From the NCBI GenBank assembly GCA_019448385.1, contig JAGTXO010000020.1, forward strand, positions 62,001 to 126,000: a stretch of 64,000 bases of DNA, given 5' to 3'. This DNA comes from Diacronema lutheri (taxonomy: Eukaryota > Haptophyta > Pavlovophyceae > Pavlovales > Pavlovaceae). Under the pieces are notes generated by a model, which ran no database searches, had not been told where the DNA came from, and was given only the letters and a program-made list of their open reading frames with translations. Below are positions 8,752 to 21,300 of this stretch, piece by piece. Made by a program: the position numbers and the translations under genes. Every line of letters begins with the position of its first letter. Position 1 is the stretch's first letter.

Positions 8752-11700
8752 GCGCAGGAGACGACCGGCTCGATGCCCATGGCGGCAAGCGTGACCAAGG
8801 GCCCCGGCGTCGGAGATGGCGCAGGTAGCGACGAAGCGATCAAGGTGGAGGAAACGGCGAAGACGAGCGGCGACGGCTGCACCGGCACGCCTCCTCTGCG
8901 CCCGGCCGCGCGCGCGGCCGGCGCGGCGGACGACGGAGGGGCGGCGGTCGTGGCGGGCGTCGAGGGCGAGCGCGACGCACTCGCCAAGACGGGTGCCGGC
9001 GGCTGCGACGACGACGCTCGCGAGCCGCTGTCGGCCGGCAAGCCCGGCGCACTCGCCGCCGCGGCGACCGTCGGGGGTCTCGGCGAGCTCGTCGGCAGCC
9101 TATGCGCGTGGCTGGCGCACGGCGCGGCTGGTGGCGCCATCGCGGCCATCTCCCCCGGGACGGCCGCGCGCGGAGCAAACGGCACGCCGCAGCGCGCCGA
9201 GCCGCCGGCCGCCGGCGATCCCGTCGCTCCGCACGCGTGCGTCGCCGCTGCGGCGCCCTTGGCGGGCAGCGCGGCGGCGCCGTCGTCGGCCGCGCGCGAC
9301 GCGCAGCGCGGCGTCGCGGGATTCGACGCGGCCGCGCACGCGCACGCGCGCGACGGCAGGCGGGCGGCACGGCGGATGCGCAAGCAAGAGGGGGCGGTGC
9401 ACAGGGCCTTCCGCAAGTCCCTCTGGCGCGACGCGACGTTTGTCGAGTTCGTTGAGAAGCTGCGCCCCGACGGCAGCGCGCAGCTGCTCGCGCGCGAGCC
9501 CACGCGGCACGCGGCGGCGGTGCTGTGCGAGCTCGCGCGCGGCCGCGACGGCGCGAGCGGCGCGGCCGGGCTGCTGCACGAGATGAGAGCCGCCGATGCG
9601 CGCGCGCGCGAGGCCGCCAAAGCGGCGGAGGCAGCGCGGCTTGCGCACGGGACGCTGCGCATCGTGGCAACCGTGGCGCTGGGCGGTGCGGTCTTCGCCG
9701 GCATGTCAGCGCTGGTCGTTGCTTGCGCGGCGCGCACGGCGACCGGTGCGCTTTTTGGGGCCCGCCGCCCGCGGGCGGCCGCGCGCGGAGCCGACGACGC
9801 GCTCGGCACGCTGCAGCGCGCCGAGCCGCCGCCCGCCGACAAGGGCAAGCGCAGGCGCGCCAGAGCCAACGACGACCCCGTCGACGCGGCGCGCAAGGCC
9901 GTGGGCAAGGCGGAGGGCAACTGCCGCAAGGCAGCCCGCCGGCTGCACCTCGCTGCACTGGGCGAGGAGGAGGCGCAGCAGCGCGTGCTCGACGCCGAGG
10001 CGGCGGAGCAGCTGGCGCGCTCGCGCGAGCCGGCCGGCGGCTGGGTAGGCAGCGCGCGCGCGCGCGCGCGCCCCGCCGCGCGCGCGCCCGTCGATTGGCG
10101 TGCGCGCAGCGCAGAACGGCGCGCCAGCTCCGTCACCTGCGCGCCGCCGCGCCCGTGCCCCTCGCGCGCAGGGGCGCCCTGCGGACTTGCGGCTGCAACA
10201 GGCGCACTTTGGCATTCGCGAAGATGCCGACGCGGATGTGCGCCGCGCGCACGAGGCGCTGCGCCGGGCGAGACAGGGTGTGGCGTGCGCCAAGGCCAAC
10301 GTGCGGCAGATGGAGGCGGCGTTGCTCAACGCGACGCGCTGCGCCACCGCGGTGCTCGCGCCGCGTGGCGTGCCGGAGGGTGACGAGCAGGCCGCGGCGA
10401 GAGAGCAGGCGGCGCTGGACCGGGAGGCGCCGCCGGCCGCGGAACGCGCGGCGCCGACGGCGCGCTCGCCCTCGGAGCTGCCGTCCGAGTGGGGCCCGCC
10501 AGCGGTCGGCCGGCGCCCGACGCCGCGTGCACTGTCGCACGCCGCGGGGTGCGGGGACGACAACCCGTTTGCGCCGCTCGCAACCGTCAGCGGTGATTGG
10601 TCGCCCACGCCGAGCTTGCGCCCGCCGTCCTCGCCGCCGCGGCAGCCGCCGTCCGACCGCCGCAGCGCGCAGCGTCGCAGCGCGCGCGCGCGGCCGCCGA
10701 GGCCGACCGTTTCACCCGAGGAAGCGCTCGCAGCCGAGCGCCAGGCGCGCGCGCTGTCGGAGCAGGCGGAGCAGAGGCGCGCCAAAAAGGCCGCCGCCAA
10801 GGCCGCGCGCCGCGCCGCGCGCGCCGCCGACAAGCGGACGGCGCGCGTCGTCCACGCGTGCGTAAGCGCCGCCTTGCAGCGCGTCTGCACGAGCGTCGCC
10901 ACGGGCACGCCGCTCGCCGTGCTCCGCGAGCGCGCCGAGAGGCCGCGCGCGCCGAAGGCCGCGCCCGCGCCACCACGCCGCGCAGCGGACGGCGGCCGCG
11001 CGCTCCGCCACGCGCGCCGTGCGGCCGATGCGGCGGCGGAGCGCGAGGCGGCGGTGGCGGCCGACGCCGACGAGCGGTTCGAGCGGCAGCCCTCCGCCGC
11101 CCGGTTCGACGGCGGCGATGGCGGCGGAGGCGGCCACGTCGAGGCGAGCGCGCGACCGCGCGCCGGCGAGGCCGGCGAGGCTGGCGCGCACGGCGCGCCT
11201 GGCGCAGCGGGGCCCCCGGCGGCGTCGCTCGCGTCGCGCAGCCCGTGTGATGCGCGGCGCACGGCACGCCTCCCGCACGCACGCGCCGCAGCCACCTACG
11301 CAGGCAACGGCGGCTGGGGTGGCAACGTCGGCGGCGACGTGTGCGGCGATTGTTTCGGCGGCGGCGGCGTCCGTCGCGACGCCTGCGGCGGCGGCGACGC
11401 CACCTGCGGCTGCGGCGATGGCGGCGTCGGTGCTGGCGCTGGCGAGGCCCCTGCACACGGTGCGCCGGCGCGCGCGACGGCGTCGCGCTTGCTGCGCTTG
11501 CTCGGCGCGCCACGCGCCGTGCTCGGTGCGATGGCGCACGCCGCGGCCGTGTTGGCGCGCGGCGTGGCCGCAGCCGTCGCTGGCGTGCGCGCCGCCGCGC
11601 GCGCCGTGCGGCGCGCGCGCCGCCGAGCGCCTTGCGCGCGCCGCACGGCTGCGCGGCGCGCTCGCAGCCCGCCGATGCGCGACGTCGACGGCGCCCTGCG

Positions 11701-13265
11701 GCCCTCACCGTCCTGGCCGCGCACACGCCTCGTCTGCGGCCGGCGCCTCGCGCCTCTGCGCCGCGCGGGCGCGCGCCCGCCGCCCGCACACGCCGCGCCG
11801 AGTTCCCGCGCGCGCGCTGCGCAACCCGACAGCGACGCGCCGGCGTGCGCGCCGCGGCGCTCGGCGCCTGTCGGTGCGCCGCCGCGCGCGCGTGGCCTGT
11901 GCGCGGCGCGCGCACGGCGCGTCCTCGACGTCGCCGGCCGCGCGGCGCGGAGCGCGCGCCTCGGCGCGCGCATCACGCGCCAGCGCACGCCGGGCCCGTC
12001 ATCGGAGCCCTGCACGGCCGAGAGCGGCGACGGCGCGGGCGCCGGCGGCATCGGCGCGGCGGCGCCTGGCGCGGCGACGATGCGCGCCACCGGCGCGCGC
12101 GCAGCGCGCGCTGCGGCGGCGGCGGTCGGTGGCGCCTCGCGTCTCGCGCGCCGCGCGATGGCAAGCGCCGCCGCCGCTGCCACCTCCATAGCCGGCGCTG
12201 CCGCCTCCACCGTCGCCGCCGCCGCCGTTGCCATCGGCGCGGCCGTCACGTCACCGGCGTTCGCCGCGGCGCGTGGCATGGCGGCCGCATGCGTCGCTGC
12301 CTGCGCCCGCCCCACCGCCGCGCAGGCGGCCGCGTCGCGCGCGCTCGGCGCGCTCTTCGTGCTCGTCGACGCGGCCGACGCGGCGGGCGACAGCGACGCC
12401 GCGCTCGGCGCGCTCGCGGCCGCGGTCGACGCGACGGAGCTGCGCCCGCCGCCGGCCTTTTGGCGCGCGGGCCGCGCCGCGGCGTACGCACCGCGTCCGC
12501 CGCCCCTCAACTCGGCGCGGCCGCGCTACAACCGGCGCGCGCGCGCACCTAGCCCTCCCGTCGCGGCCGCGCCGCGCAATCTCGAGCGCGCGGTGCGCGA
12601 GCTCACGCGCGCCGCGCGCGCTGAGCGCGAGCGCGCGCCGGCGCCGCGCGGCGCGCGCGGCGGCGTGCTCCACGCGCTGCGCGCGTCGCTCCCCGTGCAC
12701 GCGCGCGTTGCGCTCGGCACGGACGCGGAGCTGCGCGCGGACATTGCCGCGTTCGCGCGCGCGCGCCGCGAGCTGCACAGCTTCACCGACGCCGAGGTGG
12801 CGGCGCTCGCGCGCCCGGACGGGCCGCCGCTGCCCGTGCGGCTCGCGTGCACGGCGGTCGCGCGCGCGCGCGGCGTGACCGTGCTGCTCGACATCGTGCC
12901 GCGCGGCGGCGGCGCACCCGAGCGGCTCGTGTGCCGCGCCCGTCGCCGCGGCGCCGCCACGCGCACGCCACGGCCGACAGCCGCCGTTATCGCGCGCGCG
13001 CCTTGCATAGCGGCGCGCGTTGGCCACACTGAGCCGGCGCGCGCGTGCGCGGGCGGACCGATCGGGGTCGTGCGCCTCCGTTCAGCGCGCCGCCGTTCTT
13101 GGCGTGGGGCGCGGCTCGACGTGCACACCCGCGAGCGGCTGGCCACACCGGTGCCATGCCACGTCGTGGCCTGCGCCGCCGCCTCGGCCATCGGCGCGTG
13201 CGTCGCTCGCGCGCGGCTTGGGCTTGCACGGCTGGCGCGCGCGTGGCCCTGCGCCTCCGCTCCAC
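8752..13265 (+). CDS. Unrecognised element protein: membrane helix, coiled coil, OTU-like segment
   Basis: Exon 1 is 8752-10044 and exon 2 starts at 10172; the 127-bp intron fits GT-AG and keeps phase 0 across a frame change, joining ...AGGW to GRPADLRLQQ. ATG 8752 (MAQETTGSMPM) is chosen because the duplicated start at 7949 begins in the same place. Visible parts: a conserved-looking block HRAFRKSLWRDATFVEFVEK, a hydrophobic helix (IVATVALGGAVFAGMSALVV), a charged coiled coil (KAEGNCRKAARR to LDAEAAEQLA), long Ala/Arg-rich stretches, and near 12650-12930 an OTU-like segment. It runs on into the Pro/Ala repeat array. Function is unknown; the membrane helix is unexpected for a transposon protein. 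Confidence 0.5.
10045..10171 (+). other. Predicted intron (127 bp)
   Basis: Donor GTAGGC and acceptor CTCGCGCGCAG. Removing it joins two long open frames in phase 0. The donor is the same as that of intron 2 of the GH1 gene in this window, and the length is one base different from the Fanzor intron. Confidence 0.65.
12640..12930 (+). other. OTU-like segment lacking the active-site Cys
   Basis: The pattern GGVLHALRASL, then ELRADIAAFARARRELHSF, then RLACTAVARARGVTVLLDIV follows the order of OTU peptidases (DGNCLFxAL; the LRxxVxxYI helix; the ELxALAxxLGVxIxV strand). The nucleophile position reads Val rather than Cys, so if homologous it is inactive. Resemblance only. Confidence 0.3.
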
Positions 13266-13269
13266 TAGC

Positions 13270-14215
13270 CACTGCTGCTGTCGCCTTCGCGCCTGCCGCC
13301 GACGGTGTTTTCCCCGCCGCACTAGCCGCTCCTGCATCCGCCTTCGCGCCTGCCGCCGATTTTCCCGCCCCACTAGTTGCTCCTGCATTCGCCTCCGCGC
13401 CTGCCACCACCGGCGTTTTCCCCGCGCCACTAGCCGCTGCCGCTGCCGCCCTCCAGGCCGCCTCCGACGGCGTTTTCCCCGCCCCACTAGTCGCTGCCGC
13501 TGCCGCCCTCCAGGCCGCCTCCGACGGCGTTTTCCCCGCCCCACTAGTCGCTGCCGCTGCCGCCCTCCAGGCCGCCTCCGACGCCTTTTGCCCCGCTCCA
13601 CTAGCCGCTGCCGCTGCCGCCCTCCAGGCCGCCTCCGACGGCGTTTTCCCCGCTCCACTAGCCGCTGCCGCTGCCGCCCTCCAGGCCGCCTCCGACAGCG
13701 TTTTCCCCGCCCCACTAGTTGCTCCTGCATTCGCCTCCGCGCCTGCCACCACCGGCGTTTTCCCCGCGCCACTAGCCGCTCCCGCTGTCGCGTCCGCGCC
13801 TGCCGCCGCGGGCGTGTCTTCCGCCCCACTAGCCGCTCCTGCATCCGCCTTCGCGCCTGCCGCCGATTTTCCCGCCCCCACTAGTTGCTCCTGCATTCGC
13901 CTCCGCGCCTGCCACCACCGGCGTTTTCCCCGCGCCACTAGCCGCTGCCGCTGCCACCCTCCAGGCCGCCTCCGACGGCGTTTTCCCCGCCCCACTAGTC
14001 GCTGCCGCTGCCGCCCTCCAGGCCGCCTCCGACGGCGTTTTCCCCGCCCCACTAGTCGCTGCCGCTGCCGCCCTCCAGGCCGCCTCCGACGCCTTTTGCC
14101 CCGCTCCACTAGCCGCTGCCGCTGCCGCCCTCCAGGCCGCCTCCGACGGCGTTTTCCCCGCGCCACTAGCCGCTGCCGCTGCCGCGTCCGCGCCCGCCGC
14201 CGCGGGCGCGTCTTC
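13270..14215 (+). repeat. Tandem repeat array encoding Pro/Ala-rich units
   Basis: Roughly 15-19 imperfect units of about 42-57 bp with core TTTTCCCCGCCCCACTAGTC, each encoding a variant of FPAPLVAAAAALQAASDGV. A higher-order duplication is visible: about 13360-13680 is repeated at 13870-14170. Coding phase is not constant across the array, which could reflect repeat slippage or an assembly error. It links the 8752 coding region to the multidomain region. Confidence 0.85.
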
Positions 14216-15298
14216 CGCCCCACCAGCCATCGCCGCCGCGCCCGCCGCCAACGCGCGCACCGCCAACGTGCCCGTTGCCAACGAGGCTACCGCCACCGAA
14301 CCAGCCGCCCTTGAGCTTCCCCTCCAACCCGCCAACTCGGCGCTGCTTGCGTGGGCGGGCGACGCGGCTGCGCGCCGGCTGGCCGCCGCCGCCGCGAGCG
14401 CCGGCCTCCCGCAGGCAGAGGTGGAGCGCATCGCCAGCGGCGACATGCTCGCCTCAACCGTCGACGCGTGCTGCGAGGTCGTGCTGCGCGTGCACGGGCA
14501 GGCCGGCGGCGGGCATGTCTGCCACGTGCCGCTCGCCGCGCAACCCGCGGTGTTTCAGGACGACGCCGAGCGCGCCGCGCTGCTGCACCGCCTGCGCAGC
14601 GAGGCGACAACGCAGGCTGTCATCGGCGTGTGGAGCCCGTCGGACGAGCGCGGCGGCGCGGGCGGTGACGACGGCGCGCAGCTCGCCTCCGGCCATTTCA
14701 CCGCGTTGCGCCTTGTGCGCGTCGCGCGCGCGGGCGAGCATCGCTACGACGCGGTGCTCGTCGACACGCTCGCGTCGCCCTGCAGGCAGGCGCTCATGCT
14801 CGCCAAGGCGATAACTGCCACGCTGCACGCGGCGGGTCTCGACATTTCGCGCGTGCGCCGCGCGCTGCTGCTCAACGAGGCGGCGCAGCGTGGCGCGACG
14901 TGCGGCCTCGCGATAGTGGGCGCGCTCAACGACGCGCTCGCCGCGGCGGGCTGCTCGTCCGCGCCGCGCACGTTCAGCGTGGCGGACATGTACGCTGTCG
15001 GCGAGCGCCTCCGCGTCGCGCTGACCGGCGCGGCCAGCGATCGTGCGCCGGGCGGCGTCTGCGCGGTCACGAGCGCGGTGCGCGGCGGGGGCAGCCCCGA
15101 TGGCGCCGAAACGCCGCCGCAGACGCGCGGCGCCAAGGCCGCCGCTGGCGTCACCGCCGCCGCCACCGCCGCCGCCACGCCGCCGCCGCCCGCGCTGGGC
15201 GCCGCCGCCGCCGCCACCGCCGCCGCCGCCGCTGCTGCCGCCGCCGTGGCCGCGCCGCCACCGCCGCCACCGCCGCCGCCGGCCGGCGACGCGGGCGA

Positions 15299-15371
<73 letters not shown>

Positions 15372-18300
15372 GCCGCGCGCACGTTCTTGAAGCTCGCGCC
15401 CAGGGCGCGCGCGGCCGCCTCGGCGCGTGAGGCGTTGCGCGCCGCGTGTGCGCGCGCGGACGCGGCGGCGTCGTCACACGCGTCGGCGCCGCACGCGCCC
15501 GCCGGTGCGCGCCGCCGGCGGCGCGCGGGCGCAGGCGAGCTGGCGCTCGCGGCTGCGCGCGCGCTCGCCTCGACGGAGCACGGCGATTTGACGGACGACG
15601 CGCTCGAGGCCGCCGTCGAGCAGGAGCTGGGCGACGAGCGCGGCCAACTGCTGCTGTGCACGCGGGGCGCAGCGGCGCAAAGGCCCGCGCTTTGCCGGCT
15701 CCTGAAGCACGCGTGCGCGTCGGCGCGCGCGGCGAAGCGCGCGCAATTCACGGTGTTCGTCGTGCGCGCGGCCACGCGCGGCGAGCGGGGGGGCGCCGCC
15801 GCGAGGCGCGTGGACTCGGTGGTCGAGCTGTCGTGCGCGCTGCACGAGAAGGCGGGCGCGCTCGGCGGCCTCCAGCGCGTCTGTGTGCGTGGCTTCGCCC
15901 TCGAGCGCCGCCGGACACTCGACGCTGGCGCCGAGGCCGGCGCGTCCGCCATCGGCCAGGACGAGCAGGTCGAGGCAGAGGCGGGCGAGGCGTGCGTCGC
16001 CGGCGTGACGATGGCCAAGCAGCTGCGTCAGTTTGCCGAGCAAGCTGCCCGCGACGACGTGCTCTTCCACGTCGCCGTGTCCGAGGCCGACGCCCACGCC
16101 CGGCTGGCGCGCGTTGCGGGTGACGATGTCGGCGCGTACAGCGTCGTGCTCGCAGTCGCCGGGCTCGTCTGGCTGGCCAAGGCCGACGAGGTTGCGCCGG
16201 CGGCCGCCCAGCCCGCCGCCGTGCCGCCCGCCGCCCCGCCTGCTGCCGCCACGTCCGCCGACGCCGAGCGCGACGCCTCGCCTTCCGACCGCCTGCGCGC
16301 GCTGACGCTCGCCGTGCGAGTCGCGCTCGCGCGCGGCGTGCTGCGCCACCTCCTCGCCGACGCGTCGCCGGGCGCGTCCGCGACCGCTGGCGGTAGTTGC
16401 GCGACGCCCGTCGAGGCGGCCACGTCCGCCGCCGCGCCGCCCGCCACGGGCGTCGTGACGAGTGGCGTTGCGGCGGGCGCTGTGGCGGCCGCACCGGCTG
16501 CTGCGGGCGGTGCGATGGCGGGTGCATCGCCCATCACGCGGCCGGCGAAGCGCGCGCGGCGCACGCTCACCGCCGCTCCAGCCGCCTCGGCCGTTGCGGC
16601 CGCTGGAGGCGCACGCGCGGGCGCACGCGGCGCGGCCGGCGCGCCTCGCGCGCGCGCCGCGCGCGCGCCGGCCGAGTACGTCTGGCTTGCCATCGCGCGC
16701 CGGATGCTGGCGGCGCGACACGCGGCGGCCGCGGGCGGCGACTTTGTCGCGTCGTGCGTCGCCGCGATGCAGGCCGAGTACGGCGACGGCTGTGCCGTCG
16801 TCGTCGGCGACGCGCCTGATGACGCCTTGGTCGAGGCTGCGGCGGCGGCGCTGCTCGAGGGCAAGCACGCGGCGGTGAGCCTCGGCTGCGTCGACCGGCC
16901 GGCGGTGCTCGTCGTGCAGCGCGCCGTGGACGCGCCCACGTCGCGCGTGCACGGGTGGTGCGCGCACGCGGCGGGCGCCGCCGAGTTTGACGAGGGCGCC
17001 GCGCACGGCGTGTTCAACGCGATCGTCGAGCGCGCGTGGGCGCTGCGTCCGGACCCGGCCGACGGCAGCCCGCCGCCCACGCGCACGTGGGAGGTCGAGC
17101 AAATCGCTGGCGACGCGCCCGACCAGGCGGGCGTGGCCGCGCTGCGCGTGCTCTACGCGCTCGTCGCGGCGCACGGCCGCTACCGCTCGGCCGCCGCGCT
17201 CTTTGGCGCGCTCGCGCAGCTGCACGCGCCCGACGCCGCCGGCGCGCGCGCGGAGGTCGTCGCGGCGGCGTGCGCGGTGCCGCCCGGCGCGCGGCCGGGC
17301 GCCGCGCCGGCGGCCGCGCGGGACGACGCGAGGGAGCGCGCATGGGACGGCGCTCAGATCGCCGCGCTCGCCGTCGGCGCGGACGCTGCGCGCAGGCGTG
17401 TCGCGCCCGTGCGCGCGCTCGTCGACGCGCTCGGCACGCCACCGACCTCGGCGATCACGGGCGGGCCGGCGGTCCGGCTCGCGGGCGCGGGCGACGGCGG
17501 CCACGGTGCACGGTGGGTGGGCGGGCAGGCGGCGACGCCCGCCGAGCAGCTGCCGAGGGAGCTGCTGCGCGCCTACCACGAGGCGGTGCTGTGCGTCACG
17601 CCCGGCAGCCTCCAGCTCGGCCCGGCGGCGCTCGACGCGGTCACGCGGCCGCGCGAAAACGACACGCTGGAAGGCCTCCTCGCGCGCGTCAGCTGGCAGT
17701 GCGGCGCGAGGGCGAGCACGTGCGCCATGCTCGCCACGTTTTCCGAGCAGGCGGGCACCGGCTCGCGCGTCGCGCTCAAGGCCCTCCGCACGAGCTCCGA
17801 CCTGGCCGGGCTGACGGCGGCTGCGGTCGGGCAGCAGGCGCCGCAGACGCCGCCGCCGCCGCTTCTCGTGATGCTCGGCCGCTGCCCCAGCCCGCTCGTC
17901 GGCGGCGGCCTCTTCCCGCCCGACCGCGCGACGGGCGAGCCGGCGGTGCACGCGGCGACGTCCGAGCTCGCCGTCGAGCTGCTGCGCGACGCGCGCGCGC
18001 TGGCCGGCACGGACGGGCGGCTCGTCGTGCTGTGCCTCGAGGCGTCCAACCCGCTCTGGTTCTGCCCCAAGGTGCGCGAGCTCGAGCTGCCGCGGACGCG
18101 GTCGGACGGCGTGCGCGCGTCCGGCTGCACCTGCCCTGCGACGTGCAGCGATGCGCGCGGCGCGGCGGGTGGCGCTGCCCGCGGCGCATCGACGCGGCCG
18201 GCGGCGCGCGCGATCAACAAGGCGGTGCTCGACCACTTCGTCGCGCTTTTCGGCCGCGAGGGCTTCGCGACCTTTGAGTTTGCGGGCGGCGGCGAGGCGA

Positions 18301-21300
18301 GCTGGCTGTGCGACAGCGCGGCCGGCACGACGACCGTCGCGGCGTGCGCGTCGCTGCCGCCGCGCATGGGCGATGGGCAGCTGGCCATCCGGCGGCACAC
18401 GCTCGGCACGGGCGCCGACGCGCCGGCGCACGCCGTCGTCTCGCTCCGCGTCGCGCACGTGAGCCACGCCATCCGCCGCGCGGCGGACGACGGCGGCGCG
18501 CGCGCCGAGCGGATGGCGCGCGCCGCGCGCGCGTTCTGCGATGTGGCGGCCGCGCTGCGCGTCGACGCGATCCTGGCGGAGGTGCCCGAGGACCGCCCGA
18601 CGGGCACGCCCTTCCTTGGCGGGCTGCTCAAATGTTGGGACAAACGCAACGGGAGCTGGACGGCGCCAGCCACGCTCGCGCTCGGAGACGTGCGCGAGGT
18701 GGCCAAGCGGACGGCCGACGCAGCGGCCGGCCGAGCGGACGAGGTCCCTGCGGCTGGCCGTCCGCAGGTCGCGGCGCGCGCGTGCGCTGGCGCGATTGGC
18801 GGCGGCGCGGGCGCGGCGGGCGCCTCGGACGCTGCGCCGCGTGCACTGGCGGGCGCGTCGGGTGCGCGCACGGACGGCGGCCCTGCCGACGCACCGCGCC
18901 AGCTGGAGAGCCGCTACGGCGAGGCGAGCAAGCTCGACCTACCCCAAGATTCCACTACGGGCCGCGTCCTCGACGCTCGCGAGGCCCAGGACCGCGCGCG
19001 CGTGCCTGCTGCGCCCGACGGCACAGCGCTGCGCCGCGTGCTCGACGCCGTCGGCGCGGGCGCGCCCGCGCAGCGCAGCCCGCGCTGGCACGACGAGCGA
19101 TGGGAGGAGGTCACGGGCAGCAAGGTTGGCGACGTCGTGAACGACAACGCCGGCGTCGCGCACGAGACGCTCACCGACGAGTACGTGCACCGGCGGCGGC
19201 GCGAGGTGCGGACCAAGGCGACGACCGCGGGCATCCTCGGCGAGGCCGTCGCGCTGCGCAAGCTGGCGGCCGCGTACGGCATCACCGTCGTGTGCAACCT
19301 GCCGATGGTGCGTGCGGACCCGCACGACAAGAGCGCGCCGTTCGCCTTCTCGCCGGACGGGCTCGCCATCCTCCCCGAAAACAACGAGCAGGTCCTCGTC
19401 GAGGTGAAGACGCTCACCAAGGCGGGCGCCACGGCGCACGAGGACGGGCCGCCGCAGCCGCACCGCGATCAGCTGCAGCTCGGCATGCACGTCCTCGGCG
19501 TGAGCAAAGCGCTCTACGTGCAGTACCTCAGGCACGAGGACCGGATCGTCGTGCACGTCGTGACGCGCGGCGCCGGCTGGCTTGCATTCGCGCAGCCGAG
19601 GGTGCAGGCCTTCTGGGCGCGCGTCGTCGAGCGGCGCGCGCGGCTCGAGCGCGCGCGCGCCGACCACCCGGCTGCGAGCCGGCGGCACCGGCGGCAGCAG
19701 ACGCCGGCCGGGCCGCCGCTCGTGCTCGCGCTGGACGGGCGCATCCCCGCCGCGCGCGCCGCCGCGCTGCACGCCGTCGCGCACGGCACCGCGAGCGCGG
19801 CGGCGGTGACGGCGGCGGCGGCGACGGGCGACGCGACGGCGTTGCAAGACGCGATCGCGGCGCTGCGCGCGCCCGTCGGCAATGCGGCGATCGACAGCGC
19901 AGCGCGTGCGGAGCGCGCGGCCGTCGAGCGGGCGATCGCGTACCTCGGGCAGCCGGCAGGCGACGCCGCCGCCCGCGGCACGGCCGAGGCGGCCGAGGAG
20001 GAGAGGACGGTCGACGCCGACATCTGCGCGTTGCTGCACCAGCTCGGCGCGAGCGTGGCGCACGTGCACGTCGAGGACGCGGATTGCGTCACGCGTGAGC
20101 ACTGGGGCGGGGCGGTGCTCGCTGCAGCGGGCGACCCGTCGAGCGCCCCCGCCATTTCGAGCGTCATCGTCGCGCACATCGTGCGCCTCGCCGGCTTTGG
20201 CGTCGAGCTCCCGCAGTCGATTCGCGTCGCCCCCAGCACGGCCGACTGGCACGAGGGCTGGCTCGACGTGCAGTGCGTGCTGCTGCGCACGCGCCGGCGC
20301 GGGCGGCGCGACGACGACTTTGTGGCCGTCGTCAGGCGCGGTGGGCGCTGGTTTGCGTGCGAGCCCGGCCGCGCGCGGCGGCTGCAGTGGCGGTCGGTCC
20401 TGCGCCGCGCGCGCGGCGGCGTCGACGGGACCGGCGAGGAGGCGTTCGCGGTCGTCTACGTGCGGCGCGGCGACGCGGCCGGCGACGCGGCTGGCGACGC
20501 GCAGGCCGAACGGGCGCGCGGCGGGCGCGCGCGCAGGCGCACGCGCGGCGGCACGCGCAAGCGCAAGCGCGGCGCCTCCGCCGGGCTCGAGGCGGCCGCG
20601 CCCGCCGGCGCGCCGGCGGGCGCTGCTCACCGCCCGCCCGCCAGGCGTGCCACGGTCGCCGCGCGCACCACGCGCTCTGTGACCGACGCGCGGCACTCGG
20701 CGCCTGCCGCCACGGTTGCACCTGTCTTCGACTGGCGCGCCGGCCGCCCGCCCCCTGCCGCCGCCGCCGCCGCCAAGCGCGGCCAGGCGCTCGAGCCGGG
20801 GCAGTTCGCGCGGCCGCGTGGGCGCGCGCCATGGGGCAAGGTCTGGGACAGAGTCTCGGGTGCGTGGGCGGACAAGCCGACTGGTGCTGCCGTCGCCGCC
20901 GCGCCGCCGCCGCTGCCGCCCGCCGCCGCGCCGCCGCCCGCCGCCGCGCCGCCGCCCACCGCCGCGCCGCCGCCCGCCGCCGCGCCGCCGCCCGCCGTCG
21001 CGCCGCCGCCCGCCGCCGCGCCGCCGCCGCCGCCGCCACCGGCGGCGCTCGGCCGCCGGCAGCACGTCGGCGCGGGCGGCAGCGCGGCGGGCCGGCGGCT
21101 CGCGGCCATCGCACGGCGGCAGCGCGGCGTGCGCGCGCCGCCGCCCGCCGCGCGCTTCCTCGCCACGCTGCCGCCACCGCCACGCGACGGCCTCGCGCGC
21201 ACGAGCAAGCAGGCGCGCGCGAGGCGCAACGCGGACGGACGGCCGGCGCACGCGCGCGCGGCCAACGCGCGCGCCTTCTACCGCGGCGTGGAGCTCGGCG

